Positions 11,095 through 21,489 are shown, counted from the stretch's first letter. The stretch: DNA of 64,000 nucleotides from Lineus longissimus (GCF_910592395.1 NC_088308.1:12913001-12977000), one strand, 5' to 3'. Notes: generated by a model not told the origin, from the sequence alone. Program-made: numbers and translations.

Positions 11095-11375
11095 GTCATA
11101 ATTCGTCGTCCCCCCCGACTTAATAAGTCGTCCCCCCCGAGATAATAAGTCGTCCCCCCGACTTACTAAGTCGTCCCCCCGAGATAATAAGTCGTCCCCC
11201 CCGACATAATAAGTCGTCCCCCCGACTTAATAAGTCGTCCCCCCGAGATAATAAGTCGTCCCCCCGACTTACTAAGTCGTCCTCCCGACTTACTAAGTCG
11301 TCCCCCCCGACTTACCAAGTCGTCCCCCGAGATAATAAGTCGTCCCCCCGACTTTATAAGTCGTCCCGCCGAGAA
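11095..11375. repeat. AAGTCGTCCCCCCGA short tandem array
   Basis: About 14 copies of a 16-21-bp unit built from AAGTCGTCCCCC plus CGACTTA or CGAGATA. Each CGACTT...AAGTCG pair is self-complementary. It is part of the satellite filling of the 4998-bp element. Confidence 0.85.
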
Positions 11376-11896
11376 TTTTTTTTTTTCGATGTCCTTTCCC
11401 AGCCAACGTAGATTTCAGAGAAAAATTCAATAATTTTAGTGCTTAAATGAAAAGTCCATAGGCCTACTACAAGAGGGCAAGCACGATAATACTAGTAACC
11501 TGATGTCAGCAGTACAGTGAAGATAGTAGTCTACATGTTAGTTCATAATAATAACAGCTCAAGATCACAAGAAACCACAGATCCCGGCGCCCCCCGCCCA
11601 CTGACGAAGACCCAGTCGCGCAACTCGATCCATCTCACCCGATCTCACCCTGGCCAAGTTGAGCGCGTAAATACCACGAAAGGGTTAAATTTATCTATTA
11701 ATAGAATATTCAAATAAGATTGCCGTCATGTTGATGCACCGCCTGACCATGCTCCACACATAGATAACGCATGCGCAGTAGCAGCAACTTAAATGGAGAA
11801 TTGGTCACGTGAGGGTCTGGGCGGCGATCATCAAAGCGGGTCCCACGAGCGACCAAAAGGTTTCCCAGCAGCGATCGCGCTCTCCGAACCCTGATC

Positions 11897-14154
11897 GATG
11901 TAGTTGACGTTTTGTGTAACTGGTTACTAAGAATGGAAGAGACGTTCTCAACTCTACTGAACTGCAACATTCCTCTCATCATGACAGACGAAGATTTGGT
12001 GAGATACTCCCAAGAAACAAACTGTTACTACTGCAATAAATTTTAAGGTGAGGACAGAGTTCAAGATCACAATCACTACAATGGAAAATACAGAGGTGCT
12101 GCTCACAACGCTTGCAACTTGAACGAGAAGAAAGCCATGTTTGTTCCAGTGTTTTTTCACAATCTCAGTAATTACGATGCTCACCTCTTCATCAGATATT
12201 TGATGTCTAGATGACACAATAAACTGAAGCTTCTTGCTAAAAACGCAGAAGAGTACATTTAATTTGAGTTAGGTTGTTTTAAATTTGTAGACTCTTACAG
12301 ATTCTTACAGTCTGGATTGGACAACATCACCAAATCGATGGAAGATGCAAGACAGTCTTACCCCAATCCTGACGATTTTAAACTATTGAGGAAGAAAGGA
12401 TCGGTGCCTTATTCATTTTACACGTCACATGAAAGTTACAGTGTTACTCACTTAGAGAAGTCTATGTTCTTTGATGAATTGAAGAATGAAATGGCGGATG
12501 ATTCAGTTTACCTAAAATCCAAAGACATATGGGATCATTTCAAGATCAGAAATCATGGACAGTTCATCGACCTGTACCTCAAAACAGATGTTCTTTTGTT
12601 AGCTGATTTATTCGAGAAATTCAGGGACGTTAATTTAAACAATTTTCAGATCGATCCTTGTCACTGCTATTCAGCACCTGGCTTGACCTGGTTGGCCGGA
12701 TTGAAACACACAGAAATAAATCTCGAACTTCTTACCGATACCGATATCCTACTTACGTTTGAAAAGGCAATAGGAGGTGGAATTTCAGGTGTGATGGGAA
12801 CAAGACATGTCAAGGCAGATGAACACCACAAACTACTCTACATAGACGCAAACAATCTCTACGGCTGGGCTATGATGGAAAGTCAGCCTTACGGCAGTTT
12901 TCAAATGTTTGACGATACCATGAACAAAGCAAACATAACTTATCAGAAGATCATGTCAATTCCTAAAGACAGTAAAGTAGGATATCTTTTCGAAGTAGAT
13001 TTGGCTTATCCAGAGGAAATCAAGTTCAAGTCAAAGGACTTTCCATTCTGTCCAGAATTGCTTTTCATAGACGATGACGAATTAAGCCCTTACCAGAAAG
13101 AGTTACTTGGTGACCAGAAGAGGTCAAGGGTAGAAAAATTGATCCTCACACAGAAGGACAAGACCAACTACATTGTGCATTACAGACTTTTACAGTTTTA
13201 CTTAAAGCAAGGAATGACACTAAAAAAGGTCCATTCTGTCATCAGTTTCAAACAATCAAAGTGGTTGAAATCATACATCGACCTCAACACTAAATAGAGG
13301 ATGGCTTCTACTACTGATTTCGAGAAAGATTACTTCAAATTAATGAACAATGCTTTCTACGGAAAGACATGTGAAAACGTAAGGAACAGGGTAGAAATTG
13401 AACTGGTGACAGATGGAGAAAGTGCCAAGAACTTCATGGCAAGTCCCAGGTTTTCATCGATTAACATCTTTGACGAAAGTAGCGCGGCAATTTGCATGAG
13501 GAAAACATCAATGAAGTTCAACAAGCAAATCTACATAGGAGCTGCAGTACTGGAGTTGTCCAAGCTGCTGATGTATGAATTCTACTACATCATGGTGAGA
13601 AAAACCTAGAATTTCTTTATTTGGACACGGATTCTTTCGTTTTGAAGATCAAAACCGACGATTTAACAGCAGACCTCAAAGGGTTAAAGGATCACTTCGA
13701 CTTCAGTAATTACCCAAAGGATCATCCTCTTTACGACACTAGCAAGAAGAAAGTTCCAGGCCACTTTAAGGATGAGCTGGGAGGAGACGAAATGATAGAA
13801 TTCATTGCCTTGAGGAGTAAGATGTATGCGTACAGAACCGAGACTACGTCTGGAGAGCAAGGCTCGACTAAAAATTCAGAATCAAAGAAATTGAAGGGAA
13901 TCGCTGGTAATGTAGTGAAGAAGTCTATTACATTTGATGACTACGTTGATTGTCTTGAAAACACTAAGACTTTTAATCACAAAATGCGTCATCTGAGGTC
14001 AGAAAAGAGGCAAATGTATCTGGAAGAGATTGACAAGAAAAGCTTAAGCCCTTTCGATGACAAGCGTTTCATCTTAGAGGATGGCATGTCTACATTGCCT
14101 TTCGGCATGTACTATGAAAAATACATTGATTACAGTGATTTAATGAATGTTTAA
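11897..14154 (+). pseudogene. Protein-primed DNA polymerase B, C-terminal part, copy A
   Basis: Continuation of the split polymerase. Visible motifs: the CYYC...GAAHNACN endonuclease-VII-like region (about 12020-12125), exonuclease motif FFHNLSNYDAH (about 12150-12185), polymerase motif A region (DANNLYGWAMME, about 12847-12882), motif B (NNAFYGKTCENVRNR, about 13345-13390) and motif C (LDTDSF, about 13621-13640). Several nonsense changes interrupt 11990-12310. TAG at 13295-13297 follows NTK, and a deletion plus frameshift lies near 13590-13620. Relative to copy B it carries an extra in-frame 30-nt twin-hairpin repeat at 13840-13869. Confidence 0.85.
13840..13869. repeat. 30-nt twin-hairpin insertion in PolB, copy A only
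   Basis: AGAC-TAC-GTCT then GAGC-AAG-GCTC. It adds 10 residues between Arg-Thr and Lys of the shared sequence; copy B lacks it. Confidence 0.8.
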
Positions 14155-14213
14155 CTAATGAATGTTTAACATTAATTAAATCACTTTAATTAAATCACTT
14201 TAATTAAATAGAA

Positions 14214-15710
14214 ATGGACTTCATAATTTTTGAGAATGAATGCGATGAAGCCATATTTGAGCTTAACTTAACAGACCCATTGAACATAAAATCGATCACT
14301 TTAAAATCAATTTCATTCTTTAACTCTTGGTACACTGGTGATTTTCTAACTGGGTATGGTAACATATTAATGAATATTTACTTCAAAACTAAAACCATAA
14401 ATACTACCAAGATAATGCATGATAGACATTACAGTTTAGCAGACTTCTGTAGTTCTATTCAAAGAACATTTCTAATGTTAATTTCTACTGCGACAAAAGC
14501 AATTACCTAATAATTGAACTAACTGAAGATAAGGTATTCAGATTAAAGAGGTTGAATAGCGCCTCCAGAAGCAAGCAACAGCGCCACCCGTAGCAGAAAT
14601 AAGAACTGCTTAGTGACGTCATGGTTTCCATATACGGCATCTCATTTGCATATTTTTACAACCTTATTTACTACGAGTTATAAATATGCCAGTAGCACGT
14701 GGATCATGCCGGGCGGCGCTGTCAGGTGTTTCCACTATGGGTTACATAATCAGTTACAAAGAGGCCAGTGTTCTAGTACATGAAGTTAGCAATGATAGCG
14801 AAAGAATGTTAGTGTATGTTACGCAGTCAATAGCGATAGTAGTGAGTTGGAGAGAGGAGAAAATGGAAAATGGAGAGAATAGTAGTATGGATTTCGAGTC
14901 CCAAGAAGAAACTTTGCAAAGTTTTCATCAAACTGATAATCATATTCCTTCCTTCTCTGTCTCCAACAATTAAAAGTTGCTGCAGTCAATCTGATGCGTT
15001 TATCCGCGAGCGAATCGACGAGACGAAGCATTTTTCAAGCATCCGAATGGTTCCTTACAGATCCGCAAGGGGCGCGTTACCGAAAATGTTGCAAAAATCA
15101 ATAACGCGATCGTAAATATTGTCATATTTTTCAAAATGAGAGTAAGTAAATGATACGCAAACGGTAAACCAATGAAAGGCCAGTATCTATTGAACCTTAC
15201 AAGTGATTTGGGGGCCTTGAAACTCCTTATATTTATCAATGAAACCTTATTCCCGCCTAAGGTTTTGACCAGGCCGTCCAAAACTCCCCATTTTTTGACG
15301 GGCCATTCCCTTTAAGGGAAGAAGATGAAGGGTCCCAAATGGATTATCGAGTGTGGAATAAAAACTTAGGTTTCAAACAAACAAAATTTGAACAAAAAGG
15401 AAAATACTACTCCACCAAGCCACTTAACTTTTACAGAAAAGAATTATTCATAAGATCAAATTTGGTTGACAAAACTAAGACCCTATTCAACAATAAACCT
15501 TCTGACATTTTATGTATTGTTCCTGTTGAAGATGGTGATCAGGTACGATACCAGAGATATGAACTCAATTGTAAGAAAATAGTGAACAAAAAATGTACAA
15601 ATCAAGTTAAATTTGAAATCACTGATGAGAATGGTAAAATAGTTAATTTCAGAGGGAGCTCAGTTACTTTAAATTTTTCACTTGAAACTAAGAATAGTGT
15701 GTTTGAGTAA
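14214..15710 (+). pseudogene. Second minor-capsid-like protein, copy A, split by insertion
   Basis: The N-terminal part (14214 to about 14555) begins MDFIIFENECDEA and resembles the start of the minor capsid-like gene of copy B at 55460 in layout: a SITLKSISF strand, then YSLADFCSSIQ, where B has YDLQSFSK. A frameshift lies near 14480. After an insert of about 770 bp the C-terminal part (about 15326-15710) ends in FEITDENGKIVNFRGSSVTL, matching the pattern of LNIRLTDEKGDIIDLNGHNV in B. A paralogous jelly-roll-type capsid component is inferred. The start is preceded by AATTAAATAGAA. The stop lies two bases from the stop of the convergent minus-strand gene. Confidence 0.55.
14556..15325. other. 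About 770-bp insertion in the capsid-like gene
   Basis: Sequence between the two halves of the gene has no homology to the Polinton. It contains CCCTTTAAGGGAA-type sequence near its right edge (about 15308-15320) and a CGTTTATCCG motif near 15000. I found no convincing terminal repeats or target duplication. Open frames here show no recognisable domain. Probably a non-autonomous mobile element of unknown type. Confidence 0.45.
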
Positions 15711-15712
15711 TT

Positions 15713-16159
15713 CTACTCCATTAAACTAAGATTACATGTTTTAGGAGTTGTGTAACACCCTTCTGGTTTACCACCCTTTAATTTGTATCCTTCTGGTTTA
15801 CTACCCTCTCGTACTTTCTTGTTAGTTTTAATCTTAGGATAGCAGTAAATGATGACTGCAAAACCAAATGCAGCTAAAATGACATACAGTGTTGTACTCC
15901 CGGGACTTCCAGTATTTTCAGGCTTATCGAGCTCTGGTTGATTACGAATGCTATGAAGTGAACTTTGTTCGGGTTCATCGTCTTTCCTAGTAAACCTCTC
16001 CTTTTTTGACTTCTTGAATTCCTGAGATCTTTTACCTAATTCTCGAGACCATGCAATTTGTTTTTCTGATCTTGCTCTCTTAAGGGGCTTTTTACTGTCC
16101 GTCACTCGAGCTATGCTCTCGGGCTCTGATCTCTGGACTTTGTCCGGCTCCACTTCCAT
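15713..16159 (-). CDS. Basic single-pass membrane protein of Polinton copy A
   Basis: A 148-residue protein with a very basic N-terminal half (KKPLKRARSEKQ, then KRSQEFKKSKKERF) and one strong membrane segment at about residues 89-107 (TTLYVILAAFGFAVIIYCY), followed by a short basic tail with two related KPEG units. It might be a virion core or inner-membrane protein, but I do not recognise the family. The start has the TTAAATGG context. The N-terminus overlaps the end of the upstream gene by 68 nt, within a region carrying a twin-hairpin repeat (16105-16149). Confidence 0.6.
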   Translation of the reverse strand: MEVEPDKVQRSEPESIARVTDSKKPLKRARSEKQIAWSRELGKRSQEFKKSKKERFTRKDDEPEQSSLHSIRNQPELDKPENTGSPGSTTLYVILAAFGFAVIIYCYPKIKTNKKVREGSKPEGYKLKGGKPEGCYTTPKTCNLSLME

Positions 16160-16901
16160 TTAATCTTCTGAAATTTTCATGTTCACTAGCAGAGTTTGGT
16201 TCGTGACAATGTCCTAAAGTGATCAGTGTTGATGAGGCAAGAGCAGTTAGTGCACCCATTCTCAAACTCAACCATCCTAACCATCTGTCCAATTCATTGG
16301 TAACAATGTAATCATTTCTTAGGTCTTCGTACAGCTGGTCTTCGTCATCAACAGGCAAGAAAAACTTGGTTAATTTAGTGTAAGTTTTTAAGACTGTCTT
16401 ACCCAATGAATCGTTAAGTCTGGCAGCCATCTTTGTTTGGTAGATCCTATGGTGTTTCAATACTTCCTTCTCATTCATTGCGTCTAAATCACTAAGTGTA
16501 AACTGTTTATTTAGGAAATCCTTGCTTTTACCTGTTGCAACAAGCACCTCAAGGTCTTGTTTAGCTTTAAGGCCATTTTCAGTTAAATTTGGTAGACAGT
16601 TAGTAGGACTTTGTCCTGAGAGCGTAGCTCCAGTTGACCCTAGTTGACCACTAGAACTGACTAGGTCTTGACTAGAACTGACTAAATTTGAACTATTTAA
16701 TGCTTTGTTAGAAGCTTGTTGATTTGTAGTGTAATTCTGTTGAAAGTTAGTACCTTTCTGTTGAAAGTTAGTACCTTTCTGTTGGTAATTAGCAGTGTTC
16801 AGTTGGTAATTAGCGCCAACTGAATTTGAACCTGTATTAACTGGGATTAATCCTATTTGTTTCATTTGTTGTTCAATGACAGATGCTGCCTGATTATTCA
16901 T
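16092..16901 (-). CDS. Gln/Asn-rich Polinton protein of unknown function
   Basis: A 269-residue protein. The N-terminal third is Gln/Asn/Ser-rich with short repeats (NFQQKG, twice). A conserved-looking core follows (residues about 110-230, with DDEDQLYEDLRNDYIVTNEL and a hydrophobic ALTALASSTLITLG segment). The last 25 residues are translated from a twin-hairpin repeat and are probably acquired. A second twin-hairpin repeat at 16606-16630 is read in frame as LSGQSP. I do not recognise the family. Confidence 0.6.
   Translation of the reverse strand: MNNQAASVIEQQMKQIGLIPVNTGSNSVGANYQLNTANYQQKGTNFQQKGTNFQQNYTTNQQASNKALNSSNLVSSSQDLVSSSGQLGSTGATLSGQSPTNCLPNLTENGLKAKQDLEVLVATGKSKDFLNKQFTLSDLDAMNEKEVLKHHRIYQTKMAARLNDSLGKTVLKTYTKLTKFFLPVDDEDQLYEDLRNDYIVTNELDRWLGWLSLRMGALTALASSTLITLGHCHEPNSASEHENFRRLNGSGAGQSPEIRAREHSSSDGQ
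16105..16149. repeat. Twin-hairpin repeat across the overlap of two genes, copy A
   Basis: GAGC-TAT-GCTC and GGAC-TTT-GTCC, here separated by about 20 nt. Confidence 0.6.
16606..16630. repeat. Twin-hairpin repeat in the Gln-rich gene, copy A
   Basis: GGAC-TTT-GTCC, TGA, GAGC-GTA-GCTC. Read on the minus strand as LSGQSP. Confidence 0.65.
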
Positions 16902-16960
16902 TTATTTGAAAGGAAAATCCCAGAATGGCAAGGTCTAGACTACATGGTAAAGGGTAACAT

Positions 16961-17981
16961 TTACTGATAACTGATATCTTGCGCCTCTAATGCCTTCAAT
17001 AGAATTTCACTTTGATTATCGATTGCTTGTTCATTTTCATATTCAAGCCTGTAATTTTTGAAGAAAATACTTCCTAAGAAACCAGACCATAGAGATCTCA
17101 AATCATCCAGTCGGTCCTTATCAGTTTGATTCGGTTTCAATACTACATAATCAATTTTCAATGCTTTAAATGCTTGGTGTAAAAACAGCTTGTAATTTAT
17201 GTTAATTTTAACCCCCCTGTAATGAAGATATTTGAGGAATGCCAAGAAAACCATTCTGAGATCTGTGAAATTGTCTTTGGTCAACTGAGGTTTACCAATT
17301 GCTCTGTTAATGAATTCAATTTCTAAATAAGTGTCACACTCTAGACCAGGTAAGACATCATTGGGTTTGAGTTTAACAATACCAAATCGCAAGGCACTCA
17401 GGACTATTTTTTTCATAGCTGGTCGCACAGAGCCATTTTCTTGGACTTGAGAAGTAAACCTTAATCCTACTTTCAACAAAATGTTTCAAATCATTTACCA
17501 ATAAATCTGACAGACACGTCTGGCCAAGGCCTCTGATGATGTAGTCAAAGTAACGTGTTTTGTTCTCAATCGTTATCTCTGGATTCTTAAAGTCATCACT
17601 GTAAATGGTCGAATTGCAATTCCTGCAGTACGTGTAAAGTTGCTTGGCCGGTCTGTCAAAATTCAGTTTTTTCTGGCATTCAAAAAGTGTCAATCGTTTG
17701 CAGTTACGGCACAATTGAACATCACTTCCTGTGAATGTATCATACTGTTTCATAGGTGTTACATGTTTCATCGGTGTTACCTGGTTCATATGTTTCATAG
17801 GTGTTACTGTAAGATCGAGCTCTTTGTCCGGATCTTCTTCAGTGATTGTCAATAATGGTTCAACCCTTGGTCTAATGTAACCATTTTGTTTAATTGGATT
17901 GAAATACTGCATTTGACTGAAATACTGTATTTTACTAAAATACTTCTCTAAAGAGACATAACTGTACATTCTTTCACTCAT
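16961..17981 (-). pseudogene. Zinc-ribbon-containing Polinton protein, frameshifted
   Basis: Two overlapping frames (17373-17981 and 16961-17479) together cover one gene. The first part contains three VTPMKH-type repeats and a zinc-ribbon-like pair (CRNCKRL and YCRNCNS, residues about 92-125). The reading switches near 17475, where LKHFVE in the first frame is followed by LKVGLRFTS in the second. The second part is hydrophobic and charged without a motif I know. One indel accounts for the break. Function unknown. Confidence 0.6.
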
Positions 17982-18001
17982 GATTTAGAATAAAAAAATC
18001 A

Positions 18002-18145
18002 TTAAGTAGTAAACTTGCTTTTAATTTTGTGACATTTCGCGCACTTGACCAGTAGATATCTGTGTCCATTTGAAGTGATGTGATGAGTTAACTTACCCGA
18101 ATTACCTGTCATTTCCTTACATCTAAGGCAGTAAATATTTTTCAT
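18002..18145 (-). CDS. 47-residue zinc-ribbon protein
   Basis: A short intact frame with two Cys pairs (YCLRCKEMTG and VKCAKCHKIKSKF) separated by about 25 residues that include HHITSNGHRY. This matches the look of small one-domain zinc ribbons (DUF5679-like) often carried by Polintons and related DNA viruses; that link is from memory of the family. It is the last gene of copy A on the minus strand before the retrotransposon at 18173. Confidence 0.6.
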   Translation of the reverse strand: MKNIYCLRCKEMTGNSGKLTHHITSNGHRYLLVKCAKCHKIKSKFTT

Positions 18146-18159
18146 ATTCAATTTGCAGA

Positions 18160-18204
18160 GATTATTTGAATTACAAATTACAAATTACAAATTACAAATT
18201 ACAA
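18160..18204. repeat. Target duplication and 7-bp microsatellite 3' tail of non-LTR element
   Basis: GATTATTTGAATT at 18160-18172 matches GATTACTTGAATT at 21328-21340 (12 of 13). Next to it is a run of about five AAATTAC units, which on the minus strand forms the 3' tail (TTTGTAA repeats) of the retrotransposon instead of a poly(A). Confidence 0.75.
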
Positions 18205-21200
18205 AAGTTTATTGAATCCGTATAAAATTTACATTTTACATGGGACGAAAATACAATAAACAGTGCAGTGCAGATAGAGAGTCAGAAGAAAAGAGAGCAA
18301 TAAGTAATAAAAGTAATCAAATAATACAGAAATTACTTAAGAGTGCAAGAGAGTTGGTGGGCATTATTACAATGATTGCAGCAGTATTTTTAATAATTAT
18401 AGAGCTTTCCTCACCTGAAATGCTAGATAACAGAATTTGCCGGTGAGGCGAGCTACATTGCCTTCAGCAGTTAAAAGATATAATAATAGATTTCTATTTG
18501 AAAGTTCATTTGTTAACCCAATTCGAGTTTTGTTCAAATATTTATCACGAAGGTTAGAGAGCAAAGGGCATGAACACAAAAAGTGAGTCTCATCTTCAGT
18601 TTCTTTGATTCCCAATGATAAACAGTGAGGGCACCATCTCTCATCCCTGGGGATAATAGGACGAGAGTAGCGGCCTTTCTCGATTAAAAGACAATGATTA
18701 CTCAGTCTTAATTTGGTAAAATGGGACCTGTGATCCCTATTTTGGATATCATCGAGATAATTTTCGTAGCAAAATCTATTTTTAAAAGCTACATATGTAC
18801 AAAATTTCCCCTCATTTAAATCAATGTACTTCTGATAGAACTTTTCAAACCAGAACGATTTATAACGCTCCTTCATATGTTCCTTGATTGTTTTAGAGGA
18901 GATGTCTGGGTTACATAAATCAAAATTTATTTTCTTCGACAATTCCTTATAAAAAGAGAACCAGGAGTAAAAGCCCTTGAAGTGTAATAACTTTGATTCA
19001 GTAAAAGCATCTTTTAAAACTGGATTGTCAGTATTATCTAGGTGTGTGTGGTAATTATAGATTTTACATATTATATCAATCCCAATAGGGAATCTCCCAA
19101 GTTCGCTCATAGTGGGAATATTACCAGACTTTTTATTTACACCGAGAAGAAATTTGCAAAAGCTAATATTAACATGTTCAATGACAGAATCATACAACTT
19201 CTGCTCAGTGGACCAGACTCCATGAAACTTGCCTTTCCGAAGATCTTCGGCCGACCAAATTTCGGCCCCATATGTACAAATGGGAGATATGAGTTTGTCA
19301 AACAAATTTAATCCACTTTTGGGGTTGATCCCAGTATTACGTAGGCAAGCACGTATACTAAATAGAGCCTTCTTAGCTTTACAAGAAGCATTTATTTTAG
19401 CATTTGTAAAAGACCCTGAAGAACTCAATACGACTCCCAAATATTTATAAGAAGTGCAGTTCTCCAACAAGACACCCTTAAAAAAGAAAGAATCTTTACC
19501 TACATGTCCATTTCCACATAGTTTCATCACTTTCGTCTTCTTTATATTTATCTCTAAATTCCAAGTATTACAAAAAAGTTCAAGTTGTCTTAACATTGAG
19601 TGAAGGCCCTTAGCAGTTCTGGACAGAATAATTAAATCATCTGCATAAAAAAGATGGTCGATAAAACGGCCATTTAGGCAAGGAATATGTTCCTCAGCAT
19701 CAATATTTTGAGACAGGTTTGTAGGAAGGTCATTTATGAAAAGGTTAAAAAGAAGGGGGCTCAAAGTGTCACCTTGTTTGACCCCATTTGTACAGTTAAA
19801 AAAGGAGCTTTGACGACTATTTGAGCGAACGCATGCAGAGCTCTGTTGATACATCTTCTTGATAACATTGTAGAAATTACCACGAATATTGTACTTAAGT
19901 AATTTAAGGAAAAGACCATTATGCCATACACTATCATATGCCTTGCGGAAATCAACGAAGCAAGCAAAAAGGGGGGTCTTGCTCTTTTTTATATATTTAT
20001 CAACAAGAGTGTGGATGGTGAAGATATGATCGGAGGTTCTTACTCCTTTCTTAAAGCCTAGTTGAGTTGGGGTTAAAATGGTATCCTTTTCGACATGAAG
20101 TTCTAGCCTGTTGTTGAGAATAGTACTAAACAGTTTACTGAGACAACTATTAATAGTAATTCCCCTATAGTGACCTGGGTCAGACCGATCGCCAGCTTTA
20201 AAAATATTAACAATATAGCCTTTGCTCCATTGTTCAGGGTAGCAACCCTTTTGTAAAATAGTATTAAAAACTTTCGCATAACATTTAGCCAGGAAAGGCA
20301 TTGAAGACTTCAGCATCTCGTTTGAAATGCGATCCAAACCCACGGCCTTGCCTCTTTTGAGCGATTTAGCGGCTTTCAGAACTTCGTCTTCTCTAATTTT
20401 ACTGTCGAGATTCGAGAAAAAGGGTTCATCTTCTAAAACTTTTATATCATCTAGTAGTTTTTGGGGGGTTTCAGGAGGGGAATCCAAAAGAGATTCATAA
20501 TGTTTTTTCCATTCCTCCATAGCGATTGAGGAACTACCATGAAGTGACGATTTTGGATTGGAATTTCTAAGTTCTTCCACCACTTTCCAATATCCCTTAG
20601 GGTTTGATTCAGACAAATCTCGCAGTTTAGTGACAAGGGAGTTTCGGTACATTTGTTCTTTAATTTTAACATTTTTCTTATAAATTTTTTTGTAACTGAA
20701 AAACCTAGCCCGAATACCATTGTCAAAGGGAGAGTGTATCAAATCTTCTCCTAATTTCTTAAGTGATCTTTTCATAAGTATCAAGTCTCTGTCAAACCAT
20801 TTTGTATTAGAACGAGATTTTTTGGACTTCGACGTTGGTGACCTTTTATTAACATGTACGACTTTACCAGCTTTAACAGCAGCTTTAATGAGAATACCTT
20901 CCAAGTCTTGAATATATTGATTTATATCAGCTTCATACAGGTTTGATTCGTCAATTTTTCTAATAAATTCCTGGAAAGTTGTGCCCTTTAATTCATTGAT
21001 GAATAAGGATTCCGAGGAGTCGTCCCATTTTATACCAGCTGGAACTGGAATAGAGTTTTCCTCCTGTGTAGGAGCAGAGGGCATATTGCCAGAAAGTTCT
21101 AAGCCCATTGAGATCATACAATGATCAGAGATGGCCTCGAAAGAATTGTGAACCTTAAAATATTGAACGTGAGGTAAAAGGGCCGATTTTACCACTGCAT

Positions 21201-21327
21201 AGTCGACCACACTGCTACCGTTGTATTTATGGCATGTAAATTTACCACCAGAGTCGCCTAGAGTTCTACCATTCAAAATCCTTAGGCCCGAAGATGAGCA
21301 GATATCAAGAATGCATGTCTGTCACTG
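18173..21327 (-). mobile_element. Non-LTR retrotransposon, 5'-truncated, 13-bp target duplication
   Basis: About 3155 bp, bounded by near-identical 13-bp direct repeats (18160-18172 and 21328-21340). It ends in a heptamer microsatellite tail and is truncated inside the endonuclease at its 5' side. It landed just beyond the last gene of Polinton copy A. Confidence 0.85.
18397..21321 (-). CDS. Endonuclease (partial)-reverse transcriptase, long intact frame
   Basis: The frame is open from the truncation point, so there is no genuine start codon. The C-terminal end of an EEP endonuclease comes first (GLRILNGRTLGD, SVVDYAV, ISDHCMIS), then a linker, then the reverse transcriptase (FVDFRKAYDSV, GVKQGDTLSPLLFNLF, catalytic YADD) and a C-terminal CPHC...HFLCSCP zinc-knuckle-like pattern. 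No stop or shift occurs over about 970 codons, implying a young insertion. The YADD/GVKQG style suggests an I/Nimb/Ingi-like group rather than CR1, but that is a guess. Confidence 0.85.
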   Translation of the reverse strand, partial: QTCILDICSSSGLRILNGRTLGDSGGKFTCHKYNGSSVVDYAVVKSALLPHVQYFKVHNSFEAISDHCMISMGLELSGNMPSAPTQEENSIPVPAGIKWDDSSESLFINELKGTTFQEFIRKIDESNLYEADINQYIQDLEGILIKAAVKAGKVVHVNKRSPTSKSKKSRSNTKWFDRDLILMKRSLKKLGEDLIHSPFDNGIRARFFSYKKIYKKNVKIKEQMYRNSLVTKLRDLSESNPKGYWKVVEELRNSNPKSSLHGSSSIAMEEWKKHYESLLDSPPETPQKLLDDIKVLEDEPFFSNLDSKIREDEVLKAAKSLKRGKAVGLDRISNEMLKSSMPFLAKCYAKVFNTILQKGCYPEQWSKGYIVNIFKAGDRSDPGHYRGITINSCLSKLFSTILNNRLELHVEKDTILTPTQLGFKKGVRTSDHIFTIHTLVDKYIKKSKTPLFACFVDFRKAYDSVWHNGLFLKLLKYNIRGNFYNVIKKMYQQSSACVRSNSRQSSFFNCTNGVKQGDTLSPLLFNLFINDLPTNLSQNIDAEEHIPCLNGRFIDHLFYADDLIILSRTAKGLHSMLRQLELFCNTWNLEINIKKTKVMKLCGNGHVGKDSFFFKGVLLENCTSYKYLGVVLSSSGSFTNAKINASCKAKKALFSIRACLRNTGINPKSGLNLFDKLISPICTYGAEIWSAEDLRKGKFHGVWSTEQKLYDSVIEHVNISFCKFLLGVNKKSGNIPTMSELGRFPIGIDIICKIYNYHTHLDNTDNPVLKDAFTESKLLHFKGFYSWFSFYKELSKKINFDLCNPDISSKTIKEHMKERYKSFWFEKFYQKYIDLNEGKFCTYVAFKNRFCYENYLDDIQNRDHRSHFTKLRLSNHCLLIEKGRYSRPIIPRDERWCPHCLSLGIKETEDETHFLCSCPLLSNLRDKYLNKTRIGLTNELSNRNLLLYLLTAEGNVARLTGKFCYLAFQVRKAL

Positions 21328-21489
21328 GATTACTTGAATTTCCCTTCGCGGTTAGGTCAAAAGTTAGCAGATGGCAGCACTGTTCACTTATTTGGTTAGG
21401 TAAAAAGTTAGCATATGGCAGCACTGGCGCAATTACTGTTAACAGGTGTTACCTTAAATAGGCCTAACTGACACTCCATTAGTAGAAAA

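Larger units (their letters stand above)
6899..11896. mobile_element. Non-autonomous hAT-like element, 4998 bp, 8-bp target duplication
   Basis: It interrupts PolB of copy A. GATGTAGT at 6891-6898 is repeated at 11897-11904, and the polymerase reading continues correctly across the two copies. Long terminal inverted repeats, roughly 6907-6991 against 11803-11888, start near TTCGGAGAGCGCGATCG. An 8-bp duplication with a CAGGG-type end (right end) suggests the hAT superfamily. No transposase frame is visible inside. The interior is mostly satellite-like arrays plus a nested 944-bp element, so it must have moved with enzymes supplied elsewhere. Confidence 0.8.
2878..18145 (+). mobile_element. 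Polinton/Maverick (adintovirus-like) copy A, interrupted
   Basis: Contiguous virus-transposon block with plus-strand genes for integrase end, zinc/HNH protein, small conserved protein, membrane protein, proline-rich peptide, DNA polymerase B and a capsid-like protein. Convergent minus-strand genes at 15713-18145 follow. The left side is cut by the non-LTR element at 2877. The polymerase is split at 6899-11896 and the capsid-like gene at about 14556-15325. Protein-primed PolB plus retroviral-type integrase is the defining Polinton combination. Several nonsense mutations show that this copy is dead. Confidence 0.85.
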
